Positions 50,847-63,347 are shown, numbered from the stretch's first letter. The stretch is DNA of 64,000 nt from an uncultured Pseudomonadota bacterium (GCA_913058255.1 CAJXQU010000004.1:1-64000), one strand, 5' to 3'. Program-made: numbers and translations. The notes: generated from the sequence alone by a model not told the origin.

Positions 50847-51841
50847 TGCGAAAAATTTTATTATTGATCAGCTTTTTGTGCTTGCCTTCAGCCTATGCTT
50901 TGGATAGGGAGTCGGCTGTAAACTATGCGGCCAAAGGAGATTATAAAAAGGCCTATCAGCTTTGGCAGGCAGAGGCTGATAAAGGTGATGCCGTATCGCA
51001 ATTTTACCTAGGTGTCGTGTATGAAAAAGGGAATGGGGTAGCTCAGGATTATCCTCAAGCCTTGTATTGGTATATCAAAGCAGCTGATCAGAATGTCGCG
51101 CGAGCACATTACAATTTAGGCAATATGTTTTTTAATGGTCGAGGGATGACGGTTGATTATAAAGAGGCCGTTCGACGTTATAAGTTAGCTGCCGATCTTG
51201 ATTATGGGCCGGCTCAATTGAACTTAGGTTACATGCATGAACAAGGATTAACCAATAAAAAAAATCCAAAACAAGCTTTTCAGTGGTATTTAAAAGCAGC
51301 AAACAATGGGTTAGAAAAAGCACAAATTAAAGTCGCGAAATATTACCAGCAAGGGAATTCAGTAACGGAAGATAAGGAAAAAGCTATTTACTGGTTTAAA
51401 AAAGCACTAGCTCAAAATGAAGACTCTGTAACCCAATATGATTTAGCCATGTTATATCTTGCAGAAAAAAAGACTCGACAGGCCGGTGTTCAGATGTTGC
51501 GAGAAACAGCGGAGGGAGGTGAACGGCTTGCTCAATATCAGTTGGGTTACCTTTATGGCCAAGGTGTGAGCCTCAAGCAAGATTATGAACAGGCCACATT
51601 TTGGTATAAGCGTGCAGCAAAACAACAGGTACCTGAAGCGCAATTTGTTTTATGTTTATCTTATTCGTTAGGGAAGGGCGTTCCTGTGGATGTTGTCCTT
51701 GCTCATGTTTGGTGTGAAGCCGCTGCTGAAAATAATGTAGAGGCGGCGGAAGATGCACTGGAAGCGATTAAAGAATCGATGACTCTGAAACAATTGCAGG
51801 CCGCAGCAAACGTTGCTCCCTTATTACTTCCGAAGAGATAA
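50846..51841 (+). CDS. Sel1-like repeat (SLR) protein, exported
   Basis: Signal peptide; repeats such as AQFYLGVVYEKGNGVAQDYPQALYWYIKAADQ; TAATG overlap with metY. Confidence 0.9.
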   Translation: MRKILLLISFLCLPSAYALDRESAVNYAAKGDYKKAYQLWQAEADKGDAVSQFYLGVVYEKGNGVAQDYPQALYWYIKAADQNVARAHYNLGNMFFNGRGMTVDYKEAVRRYKLAADLDYGPAQLNLGYMHEQGLTNKKNPKQAFQWYLKAANNGLEKAQIKVAKYYQQGNSVTEDKEKAIYWFKKALAQNEDSVTQYDLAMLYLAEKKTRQAGVQMLRETAEGGERLAQYQLGYLYGQGVSLKQDYEQATFWYKRAAKQQVPEAQFVLCLSYSLGKGVPVDVVLAHVWCEAAAENNVEAAEDALEAIKESMTLKQLQAAANVAPLLLPKR

Positions 51842-51900
51842 ATTCAAATAAACCGATCAATGCAGAGCGAAGCTCGGATGTACTTAAGTTTCAAAGTGAG

Positions 51901-52464
51901 TTATTTACCGAGCATTGCTTCTTTTAATTGAACTTGTATGGGGTTATCGGATAACCAAATCCCAAACAGGGCTGATTTAAATTCATCAGAAGGAATGACC
52001 GCTTTTTCTATACCATTTATAGTAACGATAACTCCTTTTTCGTAGACATTAATAAACTCAATAATATCTCCTTTCATAATAGGCTCACTGAATATATCAA
52101 TGAATTGGTCTATTTGTGTGGAAATATGTTTTGTATTGTTATTCGTTGATTTTTCGAAACCTTGCCGAGTAGCCTTAGAAAATTTTTTAGAAGTTATCTT
52201 GGATGAAATGATATGTAAACGGATAGCCATTGGTGAGTGAGAAGAGATTATGGTGGAAGCATTTGAATTTTTTTCTGGTAAATAGAGGCCTGCCACATAA
52301 ATATCAAAAATAAATTTATTGCGAATCCCTGCTCCATTTAAAGTCAAGGACTGATTTTCTGACTGCAACTGATCAGGCATTGTAATGCCGCCTTTTTCGA
52401 TTGCTACCGTCGTTAGGGGTAAAAGCAAAAATGTAAAAGTAATGAATGCAAAAAAATCACGCAT
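51901..52464 (-). CDS. Chalcone isomerase-like exported protein
   Basis: LTLNGAGIRNKFIFDIYVAGLYLPEK, FKSALFGIWLSDNPIQVQLKEAMLG. Confidence 0.85.
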   Translation of the reverse strand: MRDFFAFITFTFLLLPLTTVAIEKGGITMPDQLQSENQSLTLNGAGIRNKFIFDIYVAGLYLPEKNSNASTIISSHSPMAIRLHIISSKITSKKFSKATRQGFEKSTNNNTKHISTQIDQFIDIFSEPIMKGDIIEFINVYEKGVIVTINGIEKAVIPSDEFKSALFGIWLSDNPIQVQLKEAMLGK

Positions 52465-52739
52465 AACTATCTCCTCTTTTTATACTGATAGTCTAATGGT
52501 TAATAATAATTTGTAAACAGAGCATGAGTTAGCTTTCTTGTGATCTAGATTAGATTTAATATGAGGCTAGTGCAATTAGGTTAAAATAATTCTGATAATG
52601 AATAAGTTTATAGAACCCTTCTAATTTAGGCTAGGCTGGAATAAAAGGAGTCTGATGGGAATTATAAATGCGATAGCTCTATTGGCGGGTCTTACTTTTC
52701 TGAAGATAAGCTATTTAAAAAACGAACATAGTTAGTTTT

Positions 52740-53996
52740 TCAATTAGTGTTAAATTGAAAGTAGTTATCCCAAATAGAGTCTAGTCTTACTCTTGCTTGT
52801 GTTAAAGGAACCGCCATTATACTTTCATCTTTTAACTCAATTAACCCAAGCTTTTGTAATTTATCCACAGCATCTTCGATCTCAAAATCAAGGTTGTGTT
52901 GATGATTTTTTTGGAACCAATCTTCAATAACCTGATCAAGTTCACTCATACTGACAGGTTTGTTTGCACGTAATAAAAAGTAGTATGCCAGAATAGATTC
53001 TTTGCATTCCTCTTCTTCAGCGGCATCGATTAGTCGATGAAACACTCCCGTATTATTGTCTAAATTTTTGAAATAAAGGTTATCTGCAAGCGTTTTCATA
53101 AACTGGATCTTGCGGTTTTTGAAATTACTAAATTGTTTCCACAAAAAAGCACCAAGCGCCCCAAAACTCGCAGCCAATCCTAGTAGTGCCGTTTGATCAA
53201 GCACGACAGGTTCATCACGCATGCCGAGCCAGAAGGATAAAACTGTCCCTGTCAGAAGCAAGGTTGCTCCGAGTTTCGTGACGAGCATGATGATGCCACC
53301 AATGGCAGCAGGTACACCGATGATTAGCTTATCAATGGTCTTCATTTTTACTTCGGTGTTTGGGAAGAGCATTTCTAGATCGGAGCTAGGAATGTTTTGG
53401 AATAGCTTTATTATTGTGGAGCCGGGAGTAAAAAAAAGCTCTTTGCGGTGGGTTTTATCAAAGTATTCTTTATTTTTATATTTCACATAGATCACTACGC
53501 GATCATAATTAATAAAGGAAATAGGTTTCTTTTTCAAACCAAAGAATGTCGATAGAACTTCTTCTTTTTTTGATTCGCCACGACGAAAGAAAAGCACTTC
53601 TTCAAAGTCATCAAAATCTACTTTCAAGCGAATCTTGAACAGTGACTCCTCAAGCATTGCATGGCTGAGATCTTCTTTTGTAATGACCTCAAAGTTCGCG
53701 GCATCTAAAAGATTTTTTAACTCAGTGATCAAAACAGTTTCCATCTGAGCTTTTTCGGCACTGGTTTTTGGATAGATCTGTTTTGTATCTGAATCGGGGT
53801 TAACCGGCGCGTAACTATCTTTGAGTGTTTCTAAGCTCTGGTGAAACTTGAAGTGGAATATGCTGCTGAGCAGGCTGCAGACATCCTGAAAATTTAATGT
53901 TTCATCTTGAGATAAATAGGCATCATCAGAGCACATGGCGATGATATCGGTTTTTCTATACGGAATAAATCGTTGTTTTTTTTCTTCTACACTCAT
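52740..53996 (-). CDS. DUF3754/TMEM143-like membrane protein
   Basis: RFIPYRKTDIIAMC; ELFFTPGSTIIKLFQNIPSSDLEMLFPNTEVKMKTIDKLIIGVPA. Confidence 0.75.
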   Translation of the reverse strand: MSVEEKKQRFIPYRKTDIIAMCSDDAYLSQDETLNFQDVCSLLSSIFHFKFHQSLETLKDSYAPVNPDSDTKQIYPKTSAEKAQMETVLITELKNLLDAANFEVITKEDLSHAMLEESLFKIRLKVDFDDFEEVLFFRRGESKKEEVLSTFFGLKKKPISFINYDRVVIYVKYKNKEYFDKTHRKELFFTPGSTIIKLFQNIPSSDLEMLFPNTEVKMKTIDKLIIGVPAAIGGIIMLVTKLGATLLLTGTVLSFWLGMRDEPVVLDQTALLGLAASFGALGAFLWKQFSNFKNRKIQFMKTLADNLYFKNLDNNTGVFHRLIDAAEEEECKESILAYYFLLRANKPVSMSELDQVIEDWFQKNHQHNLDFEIEDAVDKLQKLGLIELKDESIMAVPLTQARVRLDSIWDNYFQFNTN

Positions 53997-54045
53997 TCTT
54001 TTTTGTAACCCTATTATCTATAGAGCGATCTTTTTAGATGGTCAG

Positions 54046-55461
54046 TTACATGTGTAACGTACGTCCATCGACACTTAAAGCCGCTTCGTGCATCGCTTCG
54101 GAAAGTGTTGGATGCGCATGGATCGTGCGAGCAATGTCTTCGGTACTTGCTTCAAATGATTTTGCTAGCACAGCCTCACTGATCAGTTCCGATGCATTTG
54201 GGCCAAAAATATGTACGCTGAGTAACTCATCAGTATCGGCATCGCCGATCATTTTGATCATCCCTGTCGTTTCATTCATAGCACGGGCACGGCCTGTGGC
54301 GATAAAAGGAAAATTACCGACGCGAATATTTCGACCTTCATCGTTTAGTTGTTGCTCAGTTTTTCCGACCCAAGCAATTTCAGGCCAAGTGTAAACAACC
54401 CACGGAATATTATCATGACTGAAATCTGCTTGTTGGCCATCAATTAACTCTGCAACAGCAACACCTTCTTCCATTGCCTTATGAGCTAGCATTGGCCCTT
54501 TAATCACATCGCCGATGGCATAGACATTTTCTAAATTGGTGCGGCATTGAGAGTCCGTTTCGATAAAGCCACGCTCATCAATTTCAAGCCCAACATGCTC
54601 AGCATTTAAACCTTGTGTATTTGGTTGACGACCGATAGCTACGATCAGCTTATCGACCTCAAGATCGTTTGACTCATTCTCTTGCTGGTATTGAATTTTC
54701 ACTTTTCCGTTGACTGTTGTGCAAGAGGTCATTTTTGCACCAAGCTGAATATCCAAACCTTGTTTGTTGAGCTCTTTTTTCGCAGCATCAGCAATGTCTT
54801 TATCAGCGGCAGGCATGAACTCATTCATCGCTTCGATAACGGTTACTTCAGAACCTAGCCGACGCCAAACGCTACCAAGTTCTAGACCGATCACGCCAGC
54901 GCCGATCACGCCTAACCTTTCAGGTACTTCATCGAAAGCTAATGCACCTGTAGAATCGACGATACAATCGTGATCAACAGGAGCGGGAGGTAACGTTGAG
55001 GGAATTGAGCCCGTCGCTATAATAATATTTTTTGCTGAAACGATTAGTTTTTCATCCTCTGCAGAGGTAACTTCTACTTCGCTATTTGAGCGTAAACTGC
55101 CGATGCCTTCCAACAGCGTAATGTTGTGTTTTTTGAAAAGGCCTGCAACGCCCATGGTGAGAATTTTGACAACCTTGTCTTTACGCGTGATCATTTTTCT
55201 GATATCTATTGTCGCATTTTCTACGCTGATACCATGTTCGCTTGAATGTTTTGTTATGTTTTCAAAGTGATGAGACGAATCGAGTAGTGCCTTAGATGGA
55301 ATGCAACCTACGTTAAGGCAGGTTCCTCCAAGAACAGTTTTACCTTTGCGGTCTTGCCATGTTTCCACGCAGGCGGTTTTCAGGCCAAGTTGAGCACATC
55401 GAATGGCCGCTACATATCCACCAGGACCACCGCCAATGACGATGACATCATAATCACTCAT
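54046..55461 (-). CDS. lpd: Dihydrolipoyl dehydrogenase (E3)
   Basis: VIGGGPGGYVAAIRCAQLG, GGTCLNVGCIPSKALL, HAHPTLSEAMHEA. Confidence 0.97.
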   Translation of the reverse strand: MSDYDVIVIGGGPGGYVAAIRCAQLGLKTACVETWQDRKGKTVLGGTCLNVGCIPSKALLDSSHHFENITKHSSEHGISVENATIDIRKMITRKDKVVKILTMGVAGLFKKHNITLLEGIGSLRSNSEVEVTSAEDEKLIVSAKNIIIATGSIPSTLPPAPVDHDCIVDSTGALAFDEVPERLGVIGAGVIGLELGSVWRRLGSEVTVIEAMNEFMPAADKDIADAAKKELNKQGLDIQLGAKMTSCTTVNGKVKIQYQQENESNDLEVDKLIVAIGRQPNTQGLNAEHVGLEIDERGFIETDSQCRTNLENVYAIGDVIKGPMLAHKAMEEGVAVAELIDGQQADFSHDNIPWVVYTWPEIAWVGKTEQQLNDEGRNIRVGNFPFIATGRARAMNETTGMIKMIGDADTDELLSVHIFGPNASELISEAVLAKSFEASTEDIARTIHAHPTLSEAMHEAALSVDGRTLHM

Positions 55462-55464
55462 GGT

Positions 55465-56667
55465 TTAAATCTCTCCCAAAAACAGTAATGCAGGATCTTC
55501 TAATTGTTGTTTTATCGAAACCAAAAATGACACAGCTTCACGACCGTCAATGATGCGATGGTCATAAGACAAGGCGACATACATAACGGGTCGGATAACA
55601 ACTTGTCCATCTTCAGCCACGGGTCGATCTTGTATGGCATGCATTCCGAGGATAGCACTTTGTGGTGGATTGATGATCGGTGTTGATAACATCGAACCGA
55701 ATGTCCCACCATTGGTGATAGTAAAAGTACCACCGACTAGATCGTCCATAGTTAATGTTGAATTACGTGACCTTTCTCCGAGCTCACGAATTTTTCCTTC
55801 AATACCAGCGAAGCCTAGCTGATCGGCATCGCGCATGACAGGCACGACAAGCCCACGAGGAGAGCTGACGGCGATGCCTATATCGAAATAATCATGGTAG
55901 ACGATTTCTTGTCCTTCGATGGAAGCATTGACGAGAGGAAATTCTTTTAGTGCATTAGTCGCAGCTCTCACGAAAAATGGCATGAAGCCCAAACGATAAC
56001 CATATTTTTTCTCAAAGTTTGGTTGTAGTTTTGCTCGTAATCGTTTCACAGCATCAAGGTTAATTTCATTAAAGGTGGTTAAGATCGCATTTTCGTGTTG
56101 TGCAGAGAGTAGGCGTTCTGACGCTCGCAAGCGTAAACGACTCATGGGCACACGACGTTCTTCTCTACTAGCTGCTTTGCTGGAGTCTATCGCCGCTGGC
56201 CTAACAGCGGGTTGCGTTTCAGTTTTGTTGATATGATTTTGAACGTCTGCTTTTGAGATCCGGCCTTCTTTTCCGCTGCCTTGAATATCATCAGTCGTTA
56301 GTCCTTGTTCACTAAGCAATTTGCGAGCTGCGGGACCCGTTGCGGCTGTTGTTTTTGCAACGGTAGATTGTTCGCTCATATCTTTATTTAGAGCGGTATC
56401 TGATGTCGCTTGATCTGCAGGTACTATGGCATCGGTGTCGATCATCGCTAAAATATCACCAGGCACAACAGTTTCACCTACTTCTCGCAAAATCTCTTGA
56501 ATGATACCGTCATTTTGTGCGGCAACTTCTAACGTTACTTTGTCGGTTTCTAGATCGATCAGGTTCTCACCACGTTTAACGAAATCGCCAACCTTTTTTT
56601 GCCACTCAAGTAAGGTGGCATCAGTAATAGATTCCGCTAGTGCAGGTACTTTCAGTTCAACTATCAT
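55465..56667 (-). CDS. sucB: 2-oxoglutarate dehydrogenase E2 (dihydrolipoyl succinyltransferase)
   Basis: Lipoyl [11 protein letters not shown]; catalytic [13 protein letters not shown]. Confidence 0.97.
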   Translation of the reverse strand: MIVELKVPALAESITDATLLEWQKKVGDFVKRGENLIDLETDKVTLEVAAQNDGIIQEILREVGETVVPGDILAMIDTDAIVPADQATSDTALNKDMSEQSTVAKTTAATGPAARKLLSEQGLTTDDIQGSGKEGRISKADVQNHINKTETQPAVRPAAIDSSKAASREERRVPMSRLRLRASERLLSAQHENAILTTFNEINLDAVKRLRAKLQPNFEKKYGYRLGFMPFFVRAATNALKEFPLVNASIEGQEIVYHDYFDIGIAVSSPRGLVVPVMRDADQLGFAGIEGKIRELGERSRNSTLTMDDLVGGTFTITNGGTFGSMLSTPIINPPQSAILGMHAIQDRPVAEDGQVVIRPVMYVALSYDHRIIDGREAVSFLVSIKQQLEDPALLFLGEI

Positions 56668-59446
56668 TTTCTTCCAACCTTAGAGCTTCTTGAATTATCG
56701 ATTTTTGTTGTTGTATGTGTTTAGAAAGATAACCAACGGCAGGGGATGCTGAATAAGGCCGAGCAATCCTTGATAATTGATGGTGACTTTCTAAACAGCC
56801 GGGTAAATGCGAACGGCCTAGCAAATAAAACCAGCTACCTTGGTTCACTGGTTCTTCTTGCACCCAAACAATTTCATCAACATTTGGGTATGTATTGATC
56901 AGAGATTCTACTTCTAATTTAGGAAAAGGGTATAGCTGTTCGATTCTTGCAATGGCTATATCTTCGAGCTGGTGTAAACGTCTCGTTTCAAGTAGGTCGT
57001 AGTAGACCTTGCCGCTGCAAAAAATTAAGCGAGTGACTTTCTTTTTATCAAGATTGTCCTTTTCGTCTAGAACATATTCAAAACGACCTTGGGTAATATC
57101 TTCAACTTCAGATACAGAAAGCTTATGCCTTAACAAACTCTTTGGTGTCATGACGACTAAAGGTTTTCGATAAGGCCGTAGCATTTGTCGTCGCAGCATA
57201 TGGAACATCTGCGACGGATTACTTGGAATGCAGACCTGCATGTTTTCTTCCGCACAAAGTTGTAAATAACGTTCTAGCCGAGCTGAAGAATGTTCTGGTC
57301 CTTGTCCATCATAGCCATGTGGCAAAAACATGGTCAGGCCACAATAACGATTCCATTTGGCTTCGCTGGACGAAATAAACTGATCAATGACGACTTGTGC
57401 GCCATTGGCAAAATCACCAAACTGCGCTTCCCAAATGACCAATGAGTCTGCTTCAGAGCTACTATAACCAAACTCAAATCCAAGTACGGCTTCTTCTGAC
57501 AAAGTTGAGTTAATCACTCTAAACGGGGCTTGATCGGGTTTTATGTGTTGTAGTGGAACAAACACATCACCGTTATTCATATCGTGGATCACGGCATGGC
57601 GGTGTGCAAAGGTACCGCGCTCACTGTCTTGGCCAGAGAGTCTGATCGGGTATCCTGCTTCTACCAAACTCGCGTAGGCTAAGCTTTCGGCGAAGCCCCA
57701 ATCCATTGAGAGCTCCCCAGATCCCATCATACGACGATGATCGAGAATTTTTTTGACGGCACGGTGCGTTTTGAAACCGGTGGGTAAAGTGATCAACTGT
57801 TTTGTCAGCAAATCAATATGTGATTGGCTGATCGTGGTTGGAGTTTCATCACGCCAGTGAGTGTTTAGAAATGAAGAAAAATCGGTACTGAATTCTCTAT
57901 CAAGCAGACAAACGGTAGGGTGGGAAATCAAATAGTTACTTTCCAGAGAGTTAATATATTTCTCTGTCATGATACTCAACTGATCATTACTGATAATTTC
58001 AGCTTGGATTAATTTATCAACATAAAGCTGTCGAACGCCCGGATGGTTTTTGATCTTTTGATACATTAACGGTTGAGTAATCATAGGCTCGTCCGCTTCA
58101 CTATGTCCATGTTTTCGATAGCAGATTAGATCGATAACGATGTCTTTATTGAATTCTTGACGATAAGCCAGGGCTATTTGTCCGGCATAAACCACCGCTT
58201 CAGGATCATCACCGTTGACGTGTAGTATCGGAGCCTGCACCAGTTTAGCGACATCGGTACAATAGAACGTAGATCGAGAATCTAGTGGGTCACTTGTGGT
58301 GAAGCCGATCTGATTATTGATGACGATATGAACAGTACCACCAGTGGTATAGCCACGTGTTTGAGACAAATTAAAGGTTTCCATCACGACGCCTTGTCCT
58401 GCGAAGGCTGCGTCACCGTGGATCAATACCGGCATGACTTGATCTCTCGCAATATCATGACGGCGATCTTGTCGTGCGCGGACTGAACCTTCTATAACAG
58501 GATTGATGATTTCAAGATGCGATGGGTTAAATCCTAAAGTGATATGAAGCGGACCATCGGGGGTTTCTATATCAGAAGAGAAACCTTGGTGGTATTTTAC
58601 ATCGCCGGTTCCTGAACTGTTTTGCTTTTTGCCTTCAAACTCATCAAATAGATCCGAAGGCAGTTTCCCCAACGTGTTAACCAGCACATTAATTCGTCCA
58701 CGATGAGCCATACCAATGACCATTTCCTTCACGTTATCTTTGGTCGCGTTTTGGATCAGTCCATCAAGCAGTGGGATCAAGCTTTCTCCACCTTCCAATG
58801 AAAAACGCTTTTGGCCTACATAGCGTTTGTGTAGATATTCTTCTAAAGCACTGGCTGAAACAACACATTTGAGAATTTCTCGTTTCCTCTCAAAGGTAAA
58901 ACCAGGATTCCCTCGACGGGGCTCTAGTTGTTTTTGGATCCAACGTTTCTGGGCGGTCTCGTTGATGTGCATGTATTCAACACCCATTGTCTGGCAATAA
59001 GTATTTCTAACAATATCAAGAATTTCACGTAGAGAGGTTTGCTCAGGACCCTGTAATGATCCTGTGTTGAAGACGGTATCCATGTCCTCTTCAGAAAGGT
59101 TGTGATAAGAAGGCTCAAGTTCTGCGATTTCAGGCCGCTCATTCTGTTGTAATGGATCAAGACGGGCTCGTCGATGGCCACGAAATCGATAGGCATTGAT
59201 GAGTTGTAGGACAGAAACTTGTTTGCTGGAGTGATTTGCAAGCGCCTGAGCTGAGATATCAGCTTGTTTTTCAGATGCATTGATAGTACGAAAGACGCCA
59301 GTAGCATTACTTTGAGAAGACACTTCTTTTTCAAGATTATCGAAGTGATTTTTCCAGTAGTTGCTTACAGAGTTCGGATTTTTCCGGTAAGTTTCGTAAA
59401 GTGCATCAACATAATCAGAGTTGTCACTATTTAACCCAAGAGTCAT
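56657..59446 (-). CDS. sucA: 2-oxoglutarate dehydrogenase E1
   Basis: [49 protein letters not shown]. Confidence 0.98.
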   Translation of the reverse strand: MTLGLNSDNSDYVDALYETYRKNPNSVSNYWKNHFDNLEKEVSSQSNATGVFRTINASEKQADISAQALANHSSKQVSVLQLINAYRFRGHRRARLDPLQQNERPEIAELEPSYHNLSEEDMDTVFNTGSLQGPEQTSLREILDIVRNTYCQTMGVEYMHINETAQKRWIQKQLEPRRGNPGFTFERKREILKCVVSASALEEYLHKRYVGQKRFSLEGGESLIPLLDGLIQNATKDNVKEMVIGMAHRGRINVLVNTLGKLPSDLFDEFEGKKQNSSGTGDVKYHQGFSSDIETPDGPLHITLGFNPSHLEIINPVIEGSVRARQDRRHDIARDQVMPVLIHGDAAFAGQGVVMETFNLSQTRGYTTGGTVHIVINNQIGFTTSDPLDSRSTFYCTDVAKLVQAPILHVNGDDPEAVVYAGQIALAYRQEFNKDIVIDLICYRKHGHSEADEPMITQPLMYQKIKNHPGVRQLYVDKLIQAEIISNDQLSIMTEKYINSLESNYLISHPTVCLLDREFSTDFSSFLNTHWRDETPTTISQSHIDLLTKQLITLPTGFKTHRAVKKILDHRRMMGSGELSMDWGFAESLAYASLVEAGYPIRLSGQDSERGTFAHRHAVIHDMNNGDVFVPLQHIKPDQAPFRVINSTLSEEAVLGFEFGYSSSEADSLVIWEAQFGDFANGAQVVIDQFISSSEAKWNRYCGLTMFLPHGYDGQGPEHSSARLERYLQLCAEENMQVCIPSNPSQMFHMLRRQMLRPYRKPLVVMTPKSLLRHKLSVSEVEDITQGRFEYVLDEKDNLDKKKVTRLIFCSGKVYYDLLETRRLHQLEDIAIARIEQLYPFPKLEVESLINTYPNVDEIVWVQEEPVNQGSWFYLLGRSHLPGCLESHHQLSRIARPYSASPAVGYLSKHIQQQKSIIQEALRLEENDS

Positions 59447-59604
59447 TTTTTTATATATCCCAAATTTAAAAAAGTTACTTGTTGCAACGCGGCATTCTAC
59501 ATTATGCTAATATATCTAGCTGTAGCATAGCAATATTTAGGCAATCAGAATAATTAATGTGGTAAAAAATCCACTAAACAACTATATATTCACTGGAGTG
59601 TTTA

Positions 59605-60909
59605 ATGAAATCTGAGACAGTAACCATTACTGATAATTCAACAGGGAAGACGATTGAATGCCCAATTCATAAAGGAACGTACGGGGCGCCGGTCATTGAT
59701 ACAGCTTCTTTATATAAAGAATTGGGAATGTTTACAATTGACCCTGGTTTTACAACGACGGCCAGCTGTCGTAGTGCTATCACTTATCTCGATGGTGAGC
59801 AAGGGGTCCTCCTTCACAGAGGCTATCCAATTGAGCAACTAGCAAATGAAAGTTCTTTCTTAGAAGTTTCTTATCTTCTTCTTCATGGTGAGTTGCCAAC
59901 AGCAACAGAATTCGTTGAATACGAAAATCAAATTAAGAACTACAACAATGTACATGAGCATCTAATGCGCTTCTTCAACGGTTATCGCTATGATGCACAT
60001 CCGATGTCAATCATGGTTGGTGTCACTGGCGCAATGGCTTCTTTCTACCATGAAACGACGAATGTTAAGAACTCTGAGGACAGAATGAGAATCGCGCATC
60101 GTTTGATTGCGAAGATGCCTAACATTGGTTCTAAAGTATACAAACATGGCATTGGTGAACCTTTCATCTACCCTGATAATTCTTTAGGTTATATTGAGAA
60201 CCTCATGAACATGATGTTTGCGGTTCCTTCACAACCGTTCGAGCTTCATCCCAAAGCGGTTGCGGCACTCGACCAATTGATGATTTTACATGCTGATCAC
60301 GAACAAAATGCGAGTACTTCAACAGTCCGCTTGGCTGGTAGTTCTGAAGCAAATCCATTGGCTGCTATCTCTGCGGGTATTTCTACACTTTGGGGTAAAG
60401 CTCATGGTGGTGCAAACGAAGCTGTTTTGGAAATGCTTGAAGAAATCGGTGATGTTAAGAATATTCCTAAATTCATCGCTCGTGCGAAAGATAAAGAAGA
60501 CAGCTATCGCTTAATGGGTTTTGGTCATCGAGTTTATAAAAACTTTGATCCACGTGCTACGATTATCAGTAAAGCATGTCACGAAGTCCTTGATGACATG
60601 GATCAAAATTCAGAATTACGTCCATTGATGCAAATCGCTATGGAATTAGAGAAAATTGCACTGGAAGACGAATACTTCATCCAACGCAAACTCTATCCAA
60701 ACGTTGATTTTTACTCAGGAATTATTCTTCGTGCCTTGAGTATCCCAACAAACATGTTCACTGTATTTTTCGCAATGGCGCGTTCGGCAGGCTGGATCGC
60801 TAACTGGTTAGAAATGATGGAAGATCCAGATTTCCGTATTGGTCGTCCTCGCCAGTTGTACATCGGCTCTGAAAGACGTGATTATGTTGCGATGGACAAA
60901 CGTGGCTAA
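59605..60909 (+). CDS. gltA: Citrate synthase
   Basis: ILHADHEQNASTSTVRLAGSSEANP, GFGHRVYKNFDPRA. Confidence 0.98.
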   Translation: MKSETVTITDNSTGKTIECPIHKGTYGAPVIDTASLYKELGMFTIDPGFTTTASCRSAITYLDGEQGVLLHRGYPIEQLANESSFLEVSYLLLHGELPTATEFVEYENQIKNYNNVHEHLMRFFNGYRYDAHPMSIMVGVTGAMASFYHETTNVKNSEDRMRIAHRLIAKMPNIGSKVYKHGIGEPFIYPDNSLGYIENLMNMMFAVPSQPFELHPKAVAALDQLMILHADHEQNASTSTVRLAGSSEANPLAAISAGISTLWGKAHGGANEAVLEMLEEIGDVKNIPKFIARAKDKEDSYRLMGFGHRVYKNFDPRATIISKACHEVLDDMDQNSELRPLMQIAMELEKIALEDEYFIQRKLYPNVDFYSGIILRALSIPTNMFTVFFAMARSAGWIANWLEMMEDPDFRIGRPRQLYIGSERRDYVAMDKRG

Positions 60910-60994
60910 AGCTTTCCGAACTTATTCGAACCGCATTAACAAAGTGACAGTTTGCTCGACAGTCTCTGTCAGCACATAAGCTGTTTAGTGAATG

Positions 60995-61027
60995 GGTGCT
61001 CCATTTTAGTGGAGTACCTTTTTTTTG
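60995..61027 (+). terminator. Rho-independent terminator after gltA
   Basis: GGTGCTCCA ttttag TGGAGTACC TTTTTTTT. Confidence 0.85.
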
Positions 61028-61054
61028 AAATCTTCAACTTAAACAAATGGTGAA

Positions 61055-62041
61055 TTGACGATGAAAACCCCCGTTCATGTAGCTGTAACTGGCGCCGCTG
61101 GTCAAATAGCTTATTCAATTTTATTCCGTATCGCATCAGGCGAGATGCTGGGTCCAGATCAGCCTATTGTACTGAGATGCTTGGAAATCACTCCAGCTAT
61201 GCAGGCACTTGAAGGTGTCGCCATGGAAATTGATGATTGTGCATTCCCGTTAGTGGAAAGTATTGTTTTAACTGATGATCCAAACGAAGCATTTAAAGGT
61301 GTTGATTTTGGTATGTTGATCGGTGCAAGACCACGTGGGCCAGGTATGGAGCGTAGTGATCTTCTTGAAGCCAATGGTGGTATTTTTAAAGTTCAAGGCG
61401 AAGCTCTGAACAAAAATGCAAATGAGAATGCTCGAATTGTTGTGGTTGGTAATCCTGCGAACACCAATGCTCACACAGCAATGCGTTTTGCGCCGGATCT
61501 AAATTCGCGCAACTTCACTGCCTTAACTCGACTGGATCATAATCGCGCGTTGTCACAACTTGCTGCTAAAACAGGCACATCTACGCGTGATATCGAACGT
61601 ATGACTATTTGGGGAAATCATTCAACGACTCAATACCCTGATGTCAGCCAAGCAACCGTTGCTGGTAAAGCAGCTACTGATCTTGTTGAGCACGATTGGT
61701 ACGCTGACGAGTACATTCCTCGCGTAGCAAAACGTGGTGCCGAAATTATCGCTGCTCGCGGCGCTTCAAGTGCAGCCTCTGCTGCAAATGGTGCGATTGA
61801 GCACATCCGCGATTGGGTTCTTGGTACGCCAGGTGATGACTGGACAAGCATGGCGATTCCTAGTGATGGTAGCTACGGAATTCCTGAAGGCTTGATGTAT
61901 TCATTCCCTGTTCGTTGTAAAGATGGCGAATATGAAGTCGTACAAGGTCTAGAGATCAGTGATTTCAGCCGAGCGAAAATGGATATTACCCAGAAAGAAC
62001 TGGAAGAAGAACGTAATGCGGTGAAAGCACTCGTCGGTTAA
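61055..62041 (+). CDS. mdh: Malate dehydrogenase
   Basis: [52 protein letters not shown]. Confidence 0.97.
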   Translation: MTMKTPVHVAVTGAAGQIAYSILFRIASGEMLGPDQPIVLRCLEITPAMQALEGVAMEIDDCAFPLVESIVLTDDPNEAFKGVDFGMLIGARPRGPGMERSDLLEANGGIFKVQGEALNKNANENARIVVVGNPANTNAHTAMRFAPDLNSRNFTALTRLDHNRALSQLAAKTGTSTRDIERMTIWGNHSTTQYPDVSQATVAGKAATDLVEHDWYADEYIPRVAKRGAEIIAARGASSAASAANGAIEHIRDWVLGTPGDDWTSMAIPSDGSYGIPEGLMYSFPVRCKDGEYEVVQGLEISDFSRAKMDITQKELEEERNAVKALVG

Positions 62042-62056
62042 TCACTTCCTGAAGCT

Positions 62057-62087
62057 CAACGAGGGTTTATAACTTAAACCCTCGTTG
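62057..62087. other. 13-bp perfect inverted repeat after mdh (CAACGAGGGTTTA/TAAACCCTCGTTG)
   Basis: Arms 62057-62069 and 62075-62087, loop TAACT; lacks a long T-tract. Confidence 0.7.
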
Positions 62088-62158
62088 ATTGACAATATGT
62101 AATACTTTTTGGAACGGATTTCTACTAAAACAAGTTCTTCACCTTAATCTCCCAGAAG

Positions 62159-62815
62159 TTAATCTCTAAGCGTTATCACCTTCCAACCACGTTTTTCAGC
62201 TTCTTTTCGAAGCGCATCGTCAGGATCAACCGCGACAGGGTTTTCAACGTGTTCCAATAATGGAATATCATTACGAGAATCACTATAAAACCAGCTACCC
62301 TCCAAAGAATGATCACGATCTTTTAACCAAGCTGCCAAGCGTGTGACCTTACCTTCAGCAAAAGAAGGAACACCTTCCACACGGCCGGTGTAACGGCCAT
62401 CAATGATCTCTGGATCCGTCGCGATCAGTTCATCAATACCGAACATTTTTGCTATGGGCTCGGTTATAAAGCGATTGGTTGCTGTTATAATCAATAACTG
62501 ATGACCTTGCTGCCGATGGTGATCAACCAGAGCGAGAGCTTTGGGTAATAAAATGGGTTCAATCAATTCGGCAAGGTAACCTCTTCGCCATGTTTCTAAT
62601 GTCTGCATACCATGTTGACTCAAGATTTCTAGTTGAAAACTCAAGAAATCCATAATATCCAACTTGCCATCAAGATAGTCTTGATAATAGTCTGCATGTC
62701 GTTGGGCGTGCTCCTCTGCATCGACAATGCCTTTAGAGCAGAGGTAATCACCCCATGAAGTGTCACTGTCACCGCCGATGAGAGTGTTGTCTAGATCAAA
62801 TATTGCAAGTGTCAT
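62159..62815 (-). CDS. HAD-IB family phosphatase
   Basis: AIFDLDNTLIGGDSDTSWGDYL; YSDSRNDIPLLEHVENPVAVDPDD. Confidence 0.92.
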   Translation of the reverse strand: MTLAIFDLDNTLIGGDSDTSWGDYLCSKGIVDAEEHAQRHADYYQDYLDGKLDIMDFLSFQLEILSQHGMQTLETWRRGYLAELIEPILLPKALALVDHHRQQGHQLLIITATNRFITEPIAKMFGIDELIATDPEIIDGRYTGRVEGVPSFAEGKVTRLAAWLKDRDHSLEGSWFYSDSRNDIPLLEHVENPVAVDPDDALRKEAEKRGWKVITLRD

Positions 62816-62861
62816 AGTTTTTTAGTTGCCCTTTGGTACGAAGTTTGAAAGAATTATCTAT

Positions 62862-63347
62862 ATGATAGATCGAGATGGATTCAGAGCAAACGTTGGAATC
62901 ATTCTGACCAATGATAATGCCGATGTTTTTTGGGCGCGCCGGATAGGTGGCGCAGATGCTTGGCAGTTTCCTCAAGGCGGTATTAAACGTGATGAAACAC
63001 CAGAAATGGCGATGTATCGTGAGCTGACCGAAGAGGTGGGGCTTGGTGCAGAACATGTTGATCTGGTGGGCTGTACGCAAAAATGGTTGCGCTATCGATT
63101 GCCTAAACGTTATATTCGTCATCATCAAAAACCTTTGTGTATTGGCCAAAAACAAATTTGGTTTGTATTAAAGCTGATCACTGAAGAATCCAATGTTGAT
63201 CTTGGCTTGGCTAACAAACCTGAGTTTGATGAATGGCAGTGGGTTGATTATTGGCGTCCTTTGGATGAGATTGTATCCTTTAAAAAGAATGTCTATCGCA
63301 AGGCGTTAATGGAGTTAGCTCCGCTCGTATTACCAAACTCTAAATAA
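62862..63347 (+). CDS. rppH: RNA pyrophosphohydrolase (Nudix)
   Basis: [17 protein letters not shown]; Nudix box [23 protein letters not shown]. Confidence 0.97.
   Translation: MIDRDGFRANVGIILTNDNADVFWARRIGGADAWQFPQGGIKRDETPEMAMYRELTEEVGLGAEHVDLVGCTQKWLRYRLPKRYIRHHQKPLCIGQKQIWFVLKLITEESNVDLGLANKPEFDEWQWVDYWRPLDEIVSFKKNVYRKALMELAPLVLPNSK

Noticed and set aside
54038-54973. Plus-strand ORFs antisense to lpd (118 aa, 69 aa)
   Set aside because: Antisense to conserved lpd; typical shadow ORFs.
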